The translations under genes and the position numbers were made by a program. DNA of 64,000 nt, taken from positions 1 to 64,000 of the forward strand of contig NZ_FOAV01000011.1 in NCBI RefSeq assembly GCF_900109745.1, given 5' to 3'. The notes beneath the pieces were generated by a model. It saw only the letters and a program-made list of their open reading frames with translations, searched no databases and was not told where the DNA came from. Shown here one piece after another: positions 7,917-17,294 of the stretch; the stretch's first letter is position 1, and each line of letters opens with the position of its first letter. The stretch is from Roseateles sp. YR242 (GTDB lineage Bacteria > Pseudomonadota > Gammaproteobacteria > Burkholderiales > Burkholderiaceae_C).

Positions 7917-9203
7917 ATGTTCGGTCAGGAACTGTTGAACCCCGGCGTTCGGCGCCGCGAAGTGTTGGGCTGGTCGATGTACGACTTCGCCAACTCCGGC
8001 TACACGACGGTGGTGCTGACTGCCGTCTACAACGCTTATTTCGTGGCCGAGGTGGCCAAGGGGCAGGCGTCCGCCACGCTGCTGTGGACGGTGCTGATCG
8101 CCGTCTCCAGCCTCATCGTGATGGTGACCATGCCGGGCCTGGGGGCCTGGGCCGATGCACATGGCGCCAAGAAGCGCCTGCTGGCCTTCTGCACCGCCGG
8201 TTGTGTCCTGACCACTGCCGCCTTGGCCTTCCTGGGCGCATCGGCGCTGTGGTGGGCCGCCGCCGCCGTGGTGTTCTCCAACGTCTTCTACTCCTACGGC
8301 GAATCCGTCATCGCCGCCTTCCTGCCTGAGTTGGCCCGGCGCGATGCGCTGGGCCGCGTGTCCGGCTGGGGCTGGGCCTTCGGGTATCTCGGCGGCATGC
8401 TGTCGTTGGGGTTGTGCCTGGCCTATGTGCTGCAGGCGCAGGCCAGGGGGCAGGCGGCTACCGAGTTCGTGCCAGTGACCATGTGGATCACGGCTGGCGT
8501 CTACCTGCTGGCAGCCCTGCCCACCTTTGTGCTGCTGCGCGAGCGTGCCGACCCCTGCTCCATTCGCCGGGCTGCCCGCATGGGCTCGGGCCTGGCCGAG
8601 TTGCTCGCGTCCTGGCGCCGCGCCAGCGCCTATCCTGATTTTCTGAGGCTGCTCGCCTGCGGTACGTCCTATCAGGCAGGTATCGCCGTGGTCATCGCGC
8701 TGGCCGCCGTCTATGCCGACCAGGCCCTGGGCTTCACGCAGACCCAGACCATGGCGCTGGTGTTTCTGGTCAACATCGCGTCGGCCGTCGGGGCCTTCGC
8801 ATTCGGCTACTACGAGGACCGCATCGGCCATCAGCCCGCCCTGGCCTTCACGCTGGTGGGCTGGATGTTGATGACGGTGCTGGCCTTTGTGGCCACCAGT
8901 GCCTGGCTATTCTGGGTGGCCGCGTTGATCGCCGGGCTCTGCATGGGCTCCAGCCAATCCTGCGGGCGCGCCCTCGCAGGCGCCTTGGCGCCACACGACC
9001 GTCTGGCCGAGTTCTTTGGCCTGTGGACCTTTGCCACCCGCCTGGCGGCCATCATCGGGCCGCTGACCTACGGCGCCGTGACCGCACTCACCGCCGGCAA
9101 TCACCGCCTGGCGATTCTCTCCACGGGAATGTTCTTTGTGCTGGGATGGGTGCTGCTGAAGCGAGTGGACATGACCCGAGGCATGGCGCGGGCGCTGGTC
9201 TGA
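7917..9203 (+). CDS. MFS transporter, UMF1/Atg22-like family
   Basis: This 428-residue carrier has about 12 membrane spans. The N-terminal signature EVLGWSMYDFANSGYTTVVL, followed by YNAYFV, is characteristic of the UMF1 (Atg22-like, YxiO-like) branch of the major facilitator superfamily. The usual loop motif is seen as AWADAHGAKKRLL. Bacterial members are of unknown or poorly known substrate. The start at 7917 has no clear ribosome site. It ends 27 bp before the convergent murI stop. GC-rich codon use marks the return to core DNA. Confidence 0.85.
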   Translation: MFGQELLNPGVRRREVLGWSMYDFANSGYTTVVLTAVYNAYFVAEVAKGQASATLLWTVLIAVSSLIVMVTMPGLGAWADAHGAKKRLLAFCTAGCVLTTAALAFLGASALWWAAAAVVFSNVFYSYGESVIAAFLPELARRDALGRVSGWGWAFGYLGGMLSLGLCLAYVLQAQARGQAATEFVPVTMWITAGVYLLAALPTFVLLRERADPCSIRRAARMGSGLAELLASWRRASAYPDFLRLLACGTSYQAGIAVVIALAAVYADQALGFTQTQTMALVFLVNIASAVGAFAFGYYEDRIGHQPALAFTLVGWMLMTVLAFVATSAWLFWVAALIAGLCMGSSQSCGRALAGALAPHDRLAEFFGLWTFATRLAAIIGPLTYGAVTALTAGNHRLAILSTGMFFVLGWVLLKRVDMTRGMARALV

Positions 9204-9230
9204 GTTGCGTGTAACCGCGCCACCCGCGCA

Positions 9231-10136
9231 TCAGACATTGACCCGCGCAGCCTCGGCGCTGGCCCACCCCAAGGCTTCACGAGCGAGCCGTTGCAATGGC
9301 GCCGGGTCGCCGGTGCTTTGCAGCACCATCGGGCTGTCCGGCCGCGCAGGCAGGTGCAGTGATTCCCACAGGCGCTGCGCCTGCCGGGCCACCGCATCTT
9401 CGATATTGAGCAACTGAACCTCGCTGCCCAGCGCCGCCTGAATGCGGTCCTGGATCAACGGATAGTGGGTGCAGCCCAGCAGCACCGTGTCCACGCCAGC
9501 GGCTTTGAGGGGCTCGCAATAACGGTCCACCAGCGCCCCCAGTTCGGGGTTGCCGAGGTCCCCCTGCTCAATCAACGACACCAGCCCCGGGCAGGGCTGG
9601 CTCACCAGCGAGACATCGCTTGCATGGGCCGCCACCAGCGCCTCATAACGTCGGCTGGCAATGGTGGCGGTGGTGGCCATCACGCCAATGCGGCCATTGC
9701 GTGTGGCGGCTACTGCAGGTTTGACGCCGGGTTCGATGCCCACCACCGGCCAGCCCGGCCAGCGTTCCCGCATGGCATTCACCGCGTGGGCGGTGGCCGT
9801 GTTGCAGGCCACGACCACCATGCGTGCCCCCGCCTCGCGCAGATGCTCGGCCACCCGCAGGCTGCGCTCGCGGATGTACTCACTGCTGCGGTCACCATAG
9901 GGCGCGTGCGCCGTGTCCGCCACATAGTGCAGCGGCACGTCCGGCAGCCGTGCACGAAGCGCCTGCAGCACGGTCAGGCCGCCCACCCCGGAATCAAACA
10001 CGCCGATGCTGGCGACGCCAGTGCCAGTGCCAGTGCCAGTGCCAGCAGCAGGACTGTCCAAGGTTCGGGTTTTCACCGAGGGGCTGTCGGGTTCCAACGG
10101 CTGCGCGGCGCTGCGGGAAGAGGAGGGCTTCGTCAT
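9231..10136 (-). CDS. murI: Glutamate racemase
   Basis: The enzyme converts L-glutamate to D-glutamate for peptidoglycan in the cytoplasm. The family hallmarks are all present: GVFDSGVGGLTVL at the active-site start, the two catalytic cysteines in VVACNTATAHAV and LGCTHYPLI, and YVADTAHAPYG. The conserved domain starts about 42 residues in from this ATG. Ahead of it is a low-complexity leader encoded partly by a GCCAGT hexamer array that reads Gly-Thr repeats. The start is uncertain: a GTG at 10172 would add 12 residues, and neither has a strong ribosome site. The gene is divergent from etfB. Confidence 0.93.
   Translation of the reverse strand: MTKPSSSRSAAQPLEPDSPSVKTRTLDSPAAGTGTGTGTGVASIGVFDSGVGGLTVLQALRARLPDVPLHYVADTAHAPYGDRSSEYIRERSLRVAEHLREAGARMVVVACNTATAHAVNAMRERWPGWPVVGIEPGVKPAVAATRNGRIGVMATTATIASRRYEALVAAHASDVSLVSQPCPGLVSLIEQGDLGNPELGALVDRYCEPLKAAGVDTVLLGCTHYPLIQDRIQAALGSEVQLLNIEDAVARQAQRLWESLHLPARPDSPMVLQSTGDPAPLQRLAREALGWASAEAARVNV
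10018..10047. repeat. GCCAGT hexanucleotide array inside murI
   Basis: About four to five tandem copies of GCCAGT (Gly-Thr repeat on the murI strand) lie just before the conserved domain. Because the unit is six bases, copy-number change would add or remove Gly-Thr pairs without breaking the frame. Confidence 0.8.
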
Positions 10137-10201
10137 CAGGGTGGGCAGTCTAGAAGATTCCAGCACTTTCACTTGGCAGCCGGACGCGCATGGCTAGAAT
10201 A

Positions 10202-10275
10202 GAACGATCGTTCGTTTTATTTTCCGGTTCAAGTTCTGGTACGGCTCTTTGCCCAAACGCGTCTGACCGATCGGT
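10202..10275. promoter_or_regulatory. Pair of CGATCG-core palindromes in the murI/etfB intergenic region
   Basis: Two perfect palindromes share the core CGATCG: GAACGATCGTTC at 10202-10213 and ACCGATCGGT at 10266-10275. Short palindromes of this kind often are TetR-family operators. Which regulator binds, and which of the divergent genes it controls, is not shown. Confidence 0.4.
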
Positions 10276-10310
10276 GACACGGGGGCGGCGCAGGCCTCCC
10301 ATAGAATCGA

Positions 10311-10328
10311 ATTAACGTAAACGTCAAT
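10311..10328. promoter_or_regulatory. LiuR-like inverted repeat upstream of etfB
   Basis: ATTAACGT-AA-ACGTCAAT is an inverted repeat with 7 of 8 positions matching between arms, 17 bp before the etfB start. It resembles the ACGT-containing palindrome described for the MerR-family regulator LiuR, which controls branched-chain amino acid and acyl-CoA catabolism genes, including etf, in proteobacteria. The assignment rests on remembered consensus, not on a motif scan. Confidence 0.5.
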
Positions 10329-10345
10329 ACGCCTGGAGTGCTTCG

Positions 10346-11095
10346 ATGAAGGTATTGGTCCCCGTCAAACGAGTCGTCGATTACAACGTCAAGGTGCGCG
10401 TCAAGAGCGACGGCACTGGGGTAGACATCGCGAATGTGAAGATGTCGATGAACCCGTTTGACGAAATCGCCGTCGAGGAAGCTGTGCGCCTCAAGGAAAA
10501 GGGTGTGGTCACCGAAGTGATCGCCGTTTCCTGTGGTGTCACGCAATGTCAGGAAACCCTGCGTACCGCGATGGCCATTGGTGCTGATCGCGCCATCCTG
10601 GTCGAGACCGACGCCGAACTGCAGCCGCTGGCCGTGGCCAAGCTGCTCAAGGCGCTGGTTGACAAGGAACAGCCGCAACTCGTCATCCTGGGCAAGCAAG
10701 CCATCGACGACGATTGCAACCAGACCGGCCAGATGCTGGCGGCGCTGACCGGCCTGCCGCAGGGCACCTTCGCCTCCAAGGTCGAAGTGGCCGATGGCAA
10801 GGTGGCCGTCACCCGCGAGGTGGACGGTGGCCTGGAAACTGTCAGCCTGACGCTGCCGGCGGTGGTCACCACCGACCTGCGCCTGAACGAGCCGCGCTAT
10901 GTGACGCTGCCCAACATCATGAAGGCCAAAAAGAAGCCGCTGGAGATCGTCAAGCCGGCGGACCTGGGTGTGGACGTTGCCCCGCGCATCAAGACCTTGT
11001 CGGTGGCCGAGCCGCCCAAGCGTGGTGCGGGTGTGAAGGTGCCGGATGTGGCCACACTGGTCACCAAGCTGAAGACCGAAGCCAAGGTCATTTAA
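10346..11095 (+). CDS. etfB: Electron transfer flavoprotein beta subunit
   Basis: This 249-residue ETF beta subunit begins [20 protein letters not shown]. It has the beta-ETF signature region ([28 protein letters not shown]) and the conserved core [20 protein letters not shown]. With EtfA it accepts electrons from acyl-CoA dehydrogenases and passes them to ETF:ubiquinone oxidoreductase. GGAG lies upstream of the ATG. It is followed by etfA 22 bp downstream and, beyond a hairpin, by an acyl-CoA dehydrogenase that could be its donor. A LiuR-like site precedes it. Confidence 0.96.
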   Translation: MKVLVPVKRVVDYNVKVRVKSDGTGVDIANVKMSMNPFDEIAVEEAVRLKEKGVVTEVIAVSCGVTQCQETLRTAMAIGADRAILVETDAELQPLAVAKLLKALVDKEQPQLVILGKQAIDDDCNQTGQMLAALTGLPQGTFASKVEVADGKVAVTREVDGGLETVSLTLPAVVTTDLRLNEPRYVTLPNIMKAKKKPLEIVKPADLGVDVAPRIKTLSVAEPPKRGAGVKVPDVATLVTKLKTEAKVI

Positions 11096-11117
11096 GTCGA
11101 CCTGATTGGAGATTCAA

Positions 11118-12047
11118 ATGACCATCCTCGTTATTGCTGAACACGACAACGCCTCGCTGAAGGGCGCGACCCACCACACCGTCACGGCCGCGTCGGCCAT
11201 CGGTGGTGATGTGCATGTGCTGGTGGTGGGGGCCAACGCCGCTGCTGTGGCGCAGGCTGCCGCCAAGATCTCTGGCGTGACCAAGGTGCTGCACGCCGAC
11301 GGCGCGCAATTTGCTGACGGCCTGGCCGAGAACCTTGCCGCGCAGGTGATCGCCGTCGCCAAGGACTACAGCCACCTGCTGTTCCCCGCCACTGCCGCCG
11401 GCAAGAACGTGGCACCGCGCGTGGCCGCGCTGCTGGACGTGGGCCAACTGAGCGACGTCACCAAGGTGATCAGCGCGGACACCTTCGAGCGACCCATCTA
11501 CGCTGGCAACGCCATCGCCACCGTGCAGTCGACCGACGCCGTCAAGGTGCTGACCATCCGCACCACCGGCTTCGACTCCGCCGCTGAAGGCGGCAGTGCC
11601 GCTGTGGAAAGCCTGAGCGCCGTGGCTGACAGCGGCAAGAGCAGCTTCGTGGGCCGTGAGGTCACCAAGAGCGACCGTCCCGAGCTGACCGCTGCGAAGA
11701 TCATCGTCTCCGGTGGCCGTGCGCTGGGCAGCAGCGACAAGTTCAACGAAGTGCTGACCCCGTTGGCCGACAAGCTCAACGCCGCGCTGGGTGCCTCGCG
11801 CGCTGCTGTGGATGCCGGCTACGCGCCCAACGACTGGCAAGTGGGCCAGACCGGCAAGATCGTCGCACCGCAGCTCTACATCGCGGCCGGTATCTCCGGC
11901 GCGATCCAGCATCTGGCCGGCATGAAGGATTCCAAGGTGATCGTCGCGATCAACAAGGATCCGGAGGCCCCGATCTTCTCGGTGGCTGACTACGGTCTGG
12001 AAGCGGACCTCTTCACCGCCGTTCCTGAGCTGGTCAAGGCGCTGTAA
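11118..12047 (+). CDS. etfA: Electron transfer flavoprotein alpha subunit
   Basis: This 309-residue FAD-binding ETF subunit has the alpha signature in its C-terminal half ([20 protein letters not shown] followed by [20 protein letters not shown]). GGRALGS marks the start of the FAD domain. The ATG at 11118 follows TGGAG; a TTG 12 bp upstream is less likely. It is co-directional with etfB and forms the heterodimer with it. A terminator-like hairpin follows at 12139, so the acyl-CoA dehydrogenase may be only partly co-transcribed. Confidence 0.96.
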   Translation: MTILVIAEHDNASLKGATHHTVTAASAIGGDVHVLVVGANAAAVAQAAAKISGVTKVLHADGAQFADGLAENLAAQVIAVAKDYSHLLFPATAAGKNVAPRVAALLDVGQLSDVTKVISADTFERPIYAGNAIATVQSTDAVKVLTIRTTGFDSAAEGGSAAVESLSAVADSGKSSFVGREVTKSDRPELTAAKIIVSGGRALGSSDKFNEVLTPLADKLNAALGASRAAVDAGYAPNDWQVGQTGKIVAPQLYIAAGISGAIQHLAGMKDSKVIVAINKDPEAPIFSVADYGLEADLFTAVPELVKAL

Positions 12048-12138
12048 GCGCGCCTGCCGTGCCGCTCCGTGAGCGTCACGCGGCACACGGTCAGGGTGGG
12101 GCAGGGGAGGCTGACTTCCCGGCACCGCCAACCGACCA

Positions 12139-12175
12139 AGGGCGCCCCGTCAACGACGCGCGGCGCTCTTTTTTT
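12139..12175 (+). terminator. Terminator-like hairpin between etfA and acyl-CoA dehydrogenase
   Basis: The 8-bp stem AGGGCGCC / GGCGCTCT (one G-T pair) has a 15-nt loop and is followed by seven T. It lies 15 bp before the next start, so it may act as a partial terminator that separates etfBA expression from the dehydrogenase gene. Confidence 0.55.
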
Positions 12176-12189
12176 ATCCGGAGACAACC

Positions 12190-13983
12190 ATGACTTACCG
12201 CGCCCCGATCAAGGACATGCTGTTCGACATGCAGGCCCTGGCCGGCCTGCAGACGCTTGCTGAGCAAATCCCCGCCTTTGCCGATCACGGCCTGGACACT
12301 GCGCAGGCGGTGCTGGAGGAGGCTGCCAAGCTCAACGAGGACGTCATCGCACCGCTGAATGTCGAGGGCGATCGGAACCCGTCGTACTGGAAGGACGGCC
12401 AGGTCTTCGCCACGCCCGGCTTCAAGGAAGCCTTCCAGCAGTACGCGGAAGGGGGCTGGCAGGGGCTGCAGCATCCGGAAAGCTATGGTGGCCAGGGTCT
12501 GCCCAAGACCATCGGCACGGGCTGCGCGGAAATGGTCCAGGCCGCCAATGTCAGCTTTGCGCTGTGCCCGCTGTTGACCGACGGTGCGGTCGAGGCGTTG
12601 CTGGTGGCCGGCACCGAGGCGCAGAAGCAGCTCTTCATCCCCCGTCTGCTGTCCGGCGAATGGACGGGCACCATGAACCTGACCGAACCCCAGGCGGGTT
12701 CGGATCTGGCGCTGGTGCGCAGCCGCGCCGAGCCGCAGGGTGATGGCACCTACAAGATCTTCGGCACGAAGATCTTCATCACCTGGGGCGACCACGACAT
12801 GACGGACAACATCGTCCATCTGGTGTTGGCCCGTGTGCCGGGGGCGCCGGAGGGCGTGAAGGGCATCAGCCTGTTCCTGGTGCCCAAGTTCCTGGTCCAG
12901 GCGGATGGCTCGCTGGGTGAGCGCAATGACGCGTACTGCGTCTCCATCGAACACAAGCTGGGCATCAAGGCCAGTCCGACGGCGGTACTGCAGTTCGGCG
13001 ACAACGGCGGCGCCATTGGCACGCTGATTGGCGAGGAGAACCGTGGCCTCGAGTACATGTTCATCATGATGAACGCTGCGCGATTTGGCGTGGGCGTGCA
13101 GGGTCTGGCGGTGGCGGACCGGGCCTATCAGAAGGCGGTGGCCTACGCGAAGGACCGTGTGCAGTCGCGCCCCGTGGACGGATCGCAGTCGGGCCCGGCC
13201 GCAATCATTCACCACCCGGACGTGCGTCGCATGCTGATGACGCAGCGCGCGTTGGTGGAGGGCTGCCGCGCCATGGCCATCGATGCCGCTGCGGCCTATG
13301 ACATCGCCCATCACCACAGTGATGCCGATGCCCGCAAGCAGGCCCAGGCCTTCTACGAATTCATGGTGCCGCTGGTCAAGGGCTACAGCACCGAGATCAG
13401 CCTGGAGGTGACCTCGCTGGGCGTGCAGGTGCACGGCGGCATGGGCTTCATCGAAGAGACGGGTGCGGCGCAGTATTACCGTGATGCCCGCATCCTGACG
13501 ATCTATGAAGGCACCACGGCCATCCAGGCCAACGACCTGGTGGGCCGCAAGACCACGCGTGACGGCGGCGCATTTGCCCGTAGCGTTGCGGCGCAGATTG
13601 AAGAGACCGAAGGCGCGCTCGCGGCCAGCGGCAGCGCGGCGGCGCTGGCCGTGCGCCAGTCGCTCGCGCTGGCCCGTGCCGCTTTTGTGCAGGTGGTGGA
13701 CTACATCGCTGCCAACGGCAAGTCCGATCCCAATGCTGCCTTCGCGGGCTCGGTGCCCTACCTGATGCTGGGGGGCAACCTGATGGCGGGCTGGCAACTG
13801 GCGCGTTCATTGCTGGCGGCCCAGGAGTTGCTGGCGGCGGGCCAGGATGTCGAGTTCATGCAGGCCAAGATCACCACGGCCCGCTTCTATGCCGAGCACA
13901 TCCTGCCGCGCTGCCAGGCGTTGCGGGATGCGGTGGTGGGTGGGGCCCAGAGCGTGATGGCGCTGCCCATCGATGCCTTCTGA
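12190..13983 (+). CDS. Acyl-CoA dehydrogenase, long form
   Basis: This 597-residue flavoenzyme introduces the alpha-beta double bond into acyl-CoA and hands electrons to ETF. Features are the acyl-CoA dehydrogenase middle domain (MNLTEPQAGSDLALVRSRAE), the FAD contact GVQVHGGMGFIEETGAAQYY, and IYEGTTAIQANDLVGRKTTR at the end of the core. A C-terminal extension of about 130 residues is typical of the larger DmdC/FadE-like ACADs. Length and N-terminus (YRAPIKDMLFDMQAL) match that subgroup. The chain-length preference cannot be told. The context of etfBA upstream and a nitronate monooxygenase-like enzyme downstream suggests a fatty-acid or short-chain acyl-CoA pathway. Confidence 0.93.
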   Translation: MTYRAPIKDMLFDMQALAGLQTLAEQIPAFADHGLDTAQAVLEEAAKLNEDVIAPLNVEGDRNPSYWKDGQVFATPGFKEAFQQYAEGGWQGLQHPESYGGQGLPKTIGTGCAEMVQAANVSFALCPLLTDGAVEALLVAGTEAQKQLFIPRLLSGEWTGTMNLTEPQAGSDLALVRSRAEPQGDGTYKIFGTKIFITWGDHDMTDNIVHLVLARVPGAPEGVKGISLFLVPKFLVQADGSLGERNDAYCVSIEHKLGIKASPTAVLQFGDNGGAIGTLIGEENRGLEYMFIMMNAARFGVGVQGLAVADRAYQKAVAYAKDRVQSRPVDGSQSGPAAIIHHPDVRRMLMTQRALVEGCRAMAIDAAAAYDIAHHHSDADARKQAQAFYEFMVPLVKGYSTEISLEVTSLGVQVHGGMGFIEETGAAQYYRDARILTIYEGTTAIQANDLVGRKTTRDGGAFARSVAAQIEETEGALAASGSAAALAVRQSLALARAAFVQVVDYIAANGKSDPNAAFAGSVPYLMLGGNLMAGWQLARSLLAAQELLAAGQDVEFMQAKITTARFYAEHILPRCQALRDAVVGGAQSVMALPIDAF

Positions 13984-14054
13984 GGCTGGCCTGAACCTGT
14001 CAATCGAATCAACGATCGAATCAACGATCCGTTTTCACCACGAGGAGACACGAG

Positions 14055-15017
14055 GTGGCACTTTCCCCGCTGTTCAACAAGCTGCGTCTGCCGGTTATCG
14101 GTTCGCCGCTGTTCATCATCAGTAACCCGAAGCTGGTCATTGCCCAGTGCAAGGCTGGCATTGTGGGCTCCATGCCCTCCCTCAATGCGCGGCCGGCCGA
14201 GCAGCTTGAGGACTGGTTGGCCGAGATCACCGAGACCCTGGCGGCGCACGACCGTGCCCACCCCGAGTCTCCGGCGGCCCCGTTTGCCATCAACCAGATC
14301 GTGCACAAGAGCAATGACCGGCTCGAGCACGACATGGAGATGTGCGCCAAGTTCAAGGTGCCCATCATCATCACTTCGCTTGGCGCGCGCGAGGATGTGA
14401 ATGCGGCGGTGCATGGCTGGGGTGGCATCGTCCTGCACGACATCATCAACAACAAGTTTGCCCACAAGGCGATCGAGAAGGGTGCGGACGGTCTCATCGC
14501 TGTGGCGGCGGGGGCGGGTGGTCATGCGGGCACCAAGAGCCCCTTTGCCCTGATCCAGGAAATCCGCGAGTGGTTCAACGGCCCCTTGGCACTGTCCGGC
14601 TCCATTGCCAGCGGGGATGCCATCCTGGCGGCTCAGGCGGCGGGTGCCGACCTGGCCTACATCGGCTCTGCGTTCATTGCCACGCAGGAGGCGCGGGCCA
14701 CGGATGACTACAAGCAGATGATTGTTGACAGCGATAGTGATGACATCGTCTACAGCAATCTCTTCACGGGTGTGCACGGCAACTATCTCAAGGGTTCCAT
14801 CGTCAAGGCGGGTCTGGACCCGGACAAGCTGCCCGAGAGCGACCCTACCAAGATGAACTTTGGTGGTGGCGCTGCGGCCAAGGCCTGGAAGGACATCTGG
14901 GGCAGTGGCCAGGGCATTGGCGCCATTCGGGAGGTGCTGCCCGCAGGCGAGCTGGTGGCGCGCTTCCAGGCTGAGTACCAGGCTGCTCGCAAGCGGCTGG
15001 GCCTGCTGGCGGCCTGA
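14055..15017 (+). CDS. Nitronate monooxygenase family FMN enzyme
   Basis: This 320-residue TIM-barrel flavoprotein of the NMO/2-nitropropane dioxygenase family begins LSPLFNKLRLPVIGSPLFII. It has the phosphate-binding GGHAGTKSPFALI and GSIASGDAILAAQAAGADLAYIGSAFIAT, the FMN-site pattern of the family. It starts with GTG behind GAGGAGACACGAG. It is probably in one unit with the acyl-CoA dehydrogenase (71 bp gap). Many family members are annotated as nitronate monooxygenase without proof; an enoyl reductase-like role is possible in this acyl-CoA setting. A clear terminator follows. Confidence 0.88.
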   Translation: MALSPLFNKLRLPVIGSPLFIISNPKLVIAQCKAGIVGSMPSLNARPAEQLEDWLAEITETLAAHDRAHPESPAAPFAINQIVHKSNDRLEHDMEMCAKFKVPIIITSLGAREDVNAAVHGWGGIVLHDIINNKFAHKAIEKGADGLIAVAAGAGGHAGTKSPFALIQEIREWFNGPLALSGSIASGDAILAAQAAGADLAYIGSAFIATQEARATDDYKQMIVDSDSDDIVYSNLFTGVHGNYLKGSIVKAGLDPDKLPESDPTKMNFGGGAAAKAWKDIWGSGQGIGAIREVLPAGELVARFQAEYQAARKRLGLLAA

Positions 15018-15040
15018 CCGCGCGCCCGCAGCGCCCAATG

Positions 15041-15068
15041 AAAAAGCTCCCTGCGGGGAGCTTTTTTT
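15041..15068 (+). terminator. Rho-independent terminator after the etf/acyl-CoA genes
   Basis: AAAAAGCTCCC and GGGGAGCTTTTTTT form a strong stem with a very short loop followed by a T-run, 23 bp after the nitronate monooxygenase stop. The A-tract on the other side would also let it work on the minus strand. Confidence 0.85.
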
Positions 15069-15112
15069 CATTGCGCGCCATGGACGTGGAGGCGGATGTG
15101 CATGGACATGGG

Positions 15113-15164
15113 TGTGGATGTGGATGTGGATGTGGATGTGGATGTGGATGTGGATGTGGATGTG
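15113..15164. repeat. TGGATG hexanucleotide array
   Basis: About eight to nine tandem copies of GTGGAT/TGGATG lie between the terminator and the structured element. Degenerate copies (GTGGAGGCGGATGTGCATGGACATGG) precede them. No gene contains them; a plus-strand Val-Asp frame across the array has no ribosome site. Confidence 0.9.
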
Positions 15165-15194
15165 GCGTGTTGGGTAGAGGATGAGCTCGGTATA

Positions 15195-15299
15195 GGAAAG
15201 GGACGATTCGGTGCCCTTTTCCGTAAGTCAAGGAATGAATGGCCCGCGGAGCGGGACAGAAGGGACATGGAGGAAAAGGGTGCCGGATCGGCGCTTTCC
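15195..15299 (+). repeat. Structured dispersed element, copy A (candidate RNA motif)
   Basis: The outer stem is GGAAAG (15195-15200) / CTTTCC (15294-15299). The long stem is GATTCGGTGCCCTTTTCC (15205-15222) / GGAAAAGGGTGCCGGATC (15272-15289), 18 pairs including three G-U type. The inner hairpin is CCCGC-gga-GCGGG (15243-15255). Single-stranded stretches CGTAAGTCAAGGAATGAATG and ACAGAAGGGACATGGA flank the inner hairpin. They are identical or nearly so in copy B at 22319-22425, which lies in the opposite orientation. The stems differ between copies by compensating changes. It lies 258 bp before the chemoreceptor start, on the same strand. The function is unknown. Confidence 0.75.
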
Positions 15300-15556
15300 G
15301 GTGCTACGTGCACCACATGAGGTTGCGGCATATGAAACGAACGCCACCCACCAACGCGCAGGGAGATACCGCAACACGAAACAACGGGCGATTAACAGAT
15401 GAACCGCACCACTCACCCGTGAATAAGTCCTCACCCAGCCCACTTTAATCAGGGGATTGACCGGAATCCAGTTGTTACGGCTAGACCTGAAATGTAAGCA
15501 ATGGTTTGATTGGCAGACATTTCAATAACTCACCTGTCGTCAAGGGAGCCGTCTTC

Positions 15557-17098
15557 ATGAAACTGGCCGACATTCGCATCGGTTCTCGCCTCGCCGTGGC
15601 CTTCGCGGTCACCTTCGTTCTCCTCCTGGTCATTTTGGCTGTCGGCATCGGCGTCATCAACGGCGTCAACCGCACCATGAGCACCGTCGTCGAGGACCGC
15701 TACGCCCTCATTGCCATGACCACCCAGGTCAAGAGCGTCGGCGACCGTGGTGCCATCACCATCGGCCGTCTCCTGCTCTCCACCACCCCCGAGGCCACCA
15801 AGAAATTCATGGACGAATATGCCGCCATCCGGCAGTCCAACTCCGAGAACCTGGCCAAGCTCGAAAAGATGCTCAGCAGTGACGACAGCAAGCGCCTCTT
15901 CGAAGAACAGTCGGCCGCTCGCAAGGACTATGGCGTCGCCGTCCGCAAGGTCTTCGACCTCCTCGCGGCGGGCGACCGCGAAGGCGCGCTCACCGTCTAC
16001 CAGGAGCAGATGGCGGCCCCCCAGGCCCGCTACTACGCCCTCATCGACAAGATGGTGGATTACCAGGCCAAGAGCATGGAAGCTGACGTCGTGGACGCCA
16101 ACGAACGGTCATCCGTCGCCAAGCGCAACATGATCATCGCGTCCGCGCTGGCCCTGCTGGTCGGCATTGCCACTGCCTTCTTAATCACCCGCTCCATCAC
16201 CGCCCCCATCGATCGTGCCATCCGCCTGGCCGAATCGGTGGCCGCGGGTGACCTCACCTATCGCATCGAGGTCGAAGGCAAGGACGAAGTTGCCCGCCTC
16301 ATGACCGCCCTGCAGAACATGGTGGTCAACCTCCACCGCATCGTCACCGAGGTTCGCACCGGCGCGGACACCATCTCGAATGCGGCGCAGGAAGTCGCAC
16401 AGGGCAACCAGGACCTGTCCGCCCGTACCGAGCAACAGGCCTCCGCGCTGCAGGAGACCGCCGCGGCCATGGAGCAGCTCACGGCCGCAGTTCGACTCAG
16501 CGCCGACCACGCCAGCGAAGCCAACACCTCGGCCTCCTCGGCCTCCAACATCGCCACTCAGGGGGGCGCGGCGGTCAGCCAGGTCGTGGAGACCATGACC
16601 TCCATCTCCACCGCCTCGCGCCGCATCGTCGAGATCATCAGCGTCATCGACGGCATTGCCTTCCAGACCAACATCCTCGCGCTCAACGCGGCCGTCGAGG
16701 CCGCCCGCGCGGGTGAACAGGGCCGTGGTTTCGCGGTGGTGGCCTCCGAGGTTCGCAGCCTGGCCCAGCGCAGCGCCACGGCCGCCAAGGAAATCAAGCA
16801 TCTCATTGACGACTCCGTGGCCCACGTGGACGCCGGCAGCCGCATGGTCCAGCAGGCGGGCACCACCATGGCGGAGATCGTGACCAGCATTCGCCACGTC
16901 AGCCACATCGTGGCCGAGATCACCGCCTCCAGCCAGGAGCAGAGCGCCGGCATCGAGCAGGTCAACGTGGCCGTGGTGCAGATGGACGACTCCACGCAAA
17001 AGAACGCCGCCATGGTCGAGCAGAGCACCGCCGCCGCGCGCGCGCTGCAGGATCAGGCGCGCCAACTGAACGACGCCGTGCGGGCGTTTGCCGTGTAA
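15557..17098 (+). CDS. Methyl-accepting chemotaxis protein
   Basis: This 513-residue inner-membrane chemoreceptor signals to CheA/CheW. TM1 is at about 10-32 ([20 protein letters not shown]). A four-helix-bundle periplasmic sensor (4HB_MCP type) runs to about 190, and TM2 is near 193-212 ([18 protein letters not shown]). A HAMP domain follows, then the MA cytoplasmic hairpin with the conserved tip [20 protein letters not shown] and onward into [16 protein letters not shown]. The start at 15557 follows AGGGAG; an upstream in-frame ATG at 15506 would give a less typical N-terminus. No C-terminal CheR-binding pentapeptide is seen. The ligand is unknown. Confidence 0.93.
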   Translation: MKLADIRIGSRLAVAFAVTFVLLLVILAVGIGVINGVNRTMSTVVEDRYALIAMTTQVKSVGDRGAITIGRLLLSTTPEATKKFMDEYAAIRQSNSENLAKLEKMLSSDDSKRLFEEQSAARKDYGVAVRKVFDLLAAGDREGALTVYQEQMAAPQARYYALIDKMVDYQAKSMEADVVDANERSSVAKRNMIIASALALLVGIATAFLITRSITAPIDRAIRLAESVAAGDLTYRIEVEGKDEVARLMTALQNMVVNLHRIVTEVRTGADTISNAAQEVAQGNQDLSARTEQQASALQETAAAMEQLTAAVRLSADHASEANTSASSASNIATQGGAAVSQVVETMTSISTASRRIVEIISVIDGIAFQTNILALNAAVEAARAGEQGRGFAVVASEVRSLAQRSATAAKEIKHLIDDSVAHVDAGSRMVQQAGTTMAEIVTSIRHVSHIVAEITASSQEQSAGIEQVNVAVVQMDDSTQKNAAMVEQSTAAARALQDQARQLNDAVRAFAV

Positions 17099-17294
17099 GG
17101 GGCCAACACCAGGCTTGGACGGAGACAGAAGACCAGACTGGCCAAAGAGCCGGATGTCGTACGGCCCGGGAGGACCCGACCGCCGTCCGCACGGGGCCCT
17201 CAGGGGCTACAGCGGACGGTACAGACGCCGCCGAGAGCGTTGACGGAGAGACCCGGCCGACTGCGTGGCCTCATTTGCCGTCGAGGGAGTCGAC

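Noticed and set aside
15096-15320. Small Val-Asp repeat protein over the TGGATG array
   Set aside because: The frame exists only because the hexamer has no stop; it overlaps structured element A and has no start signal.
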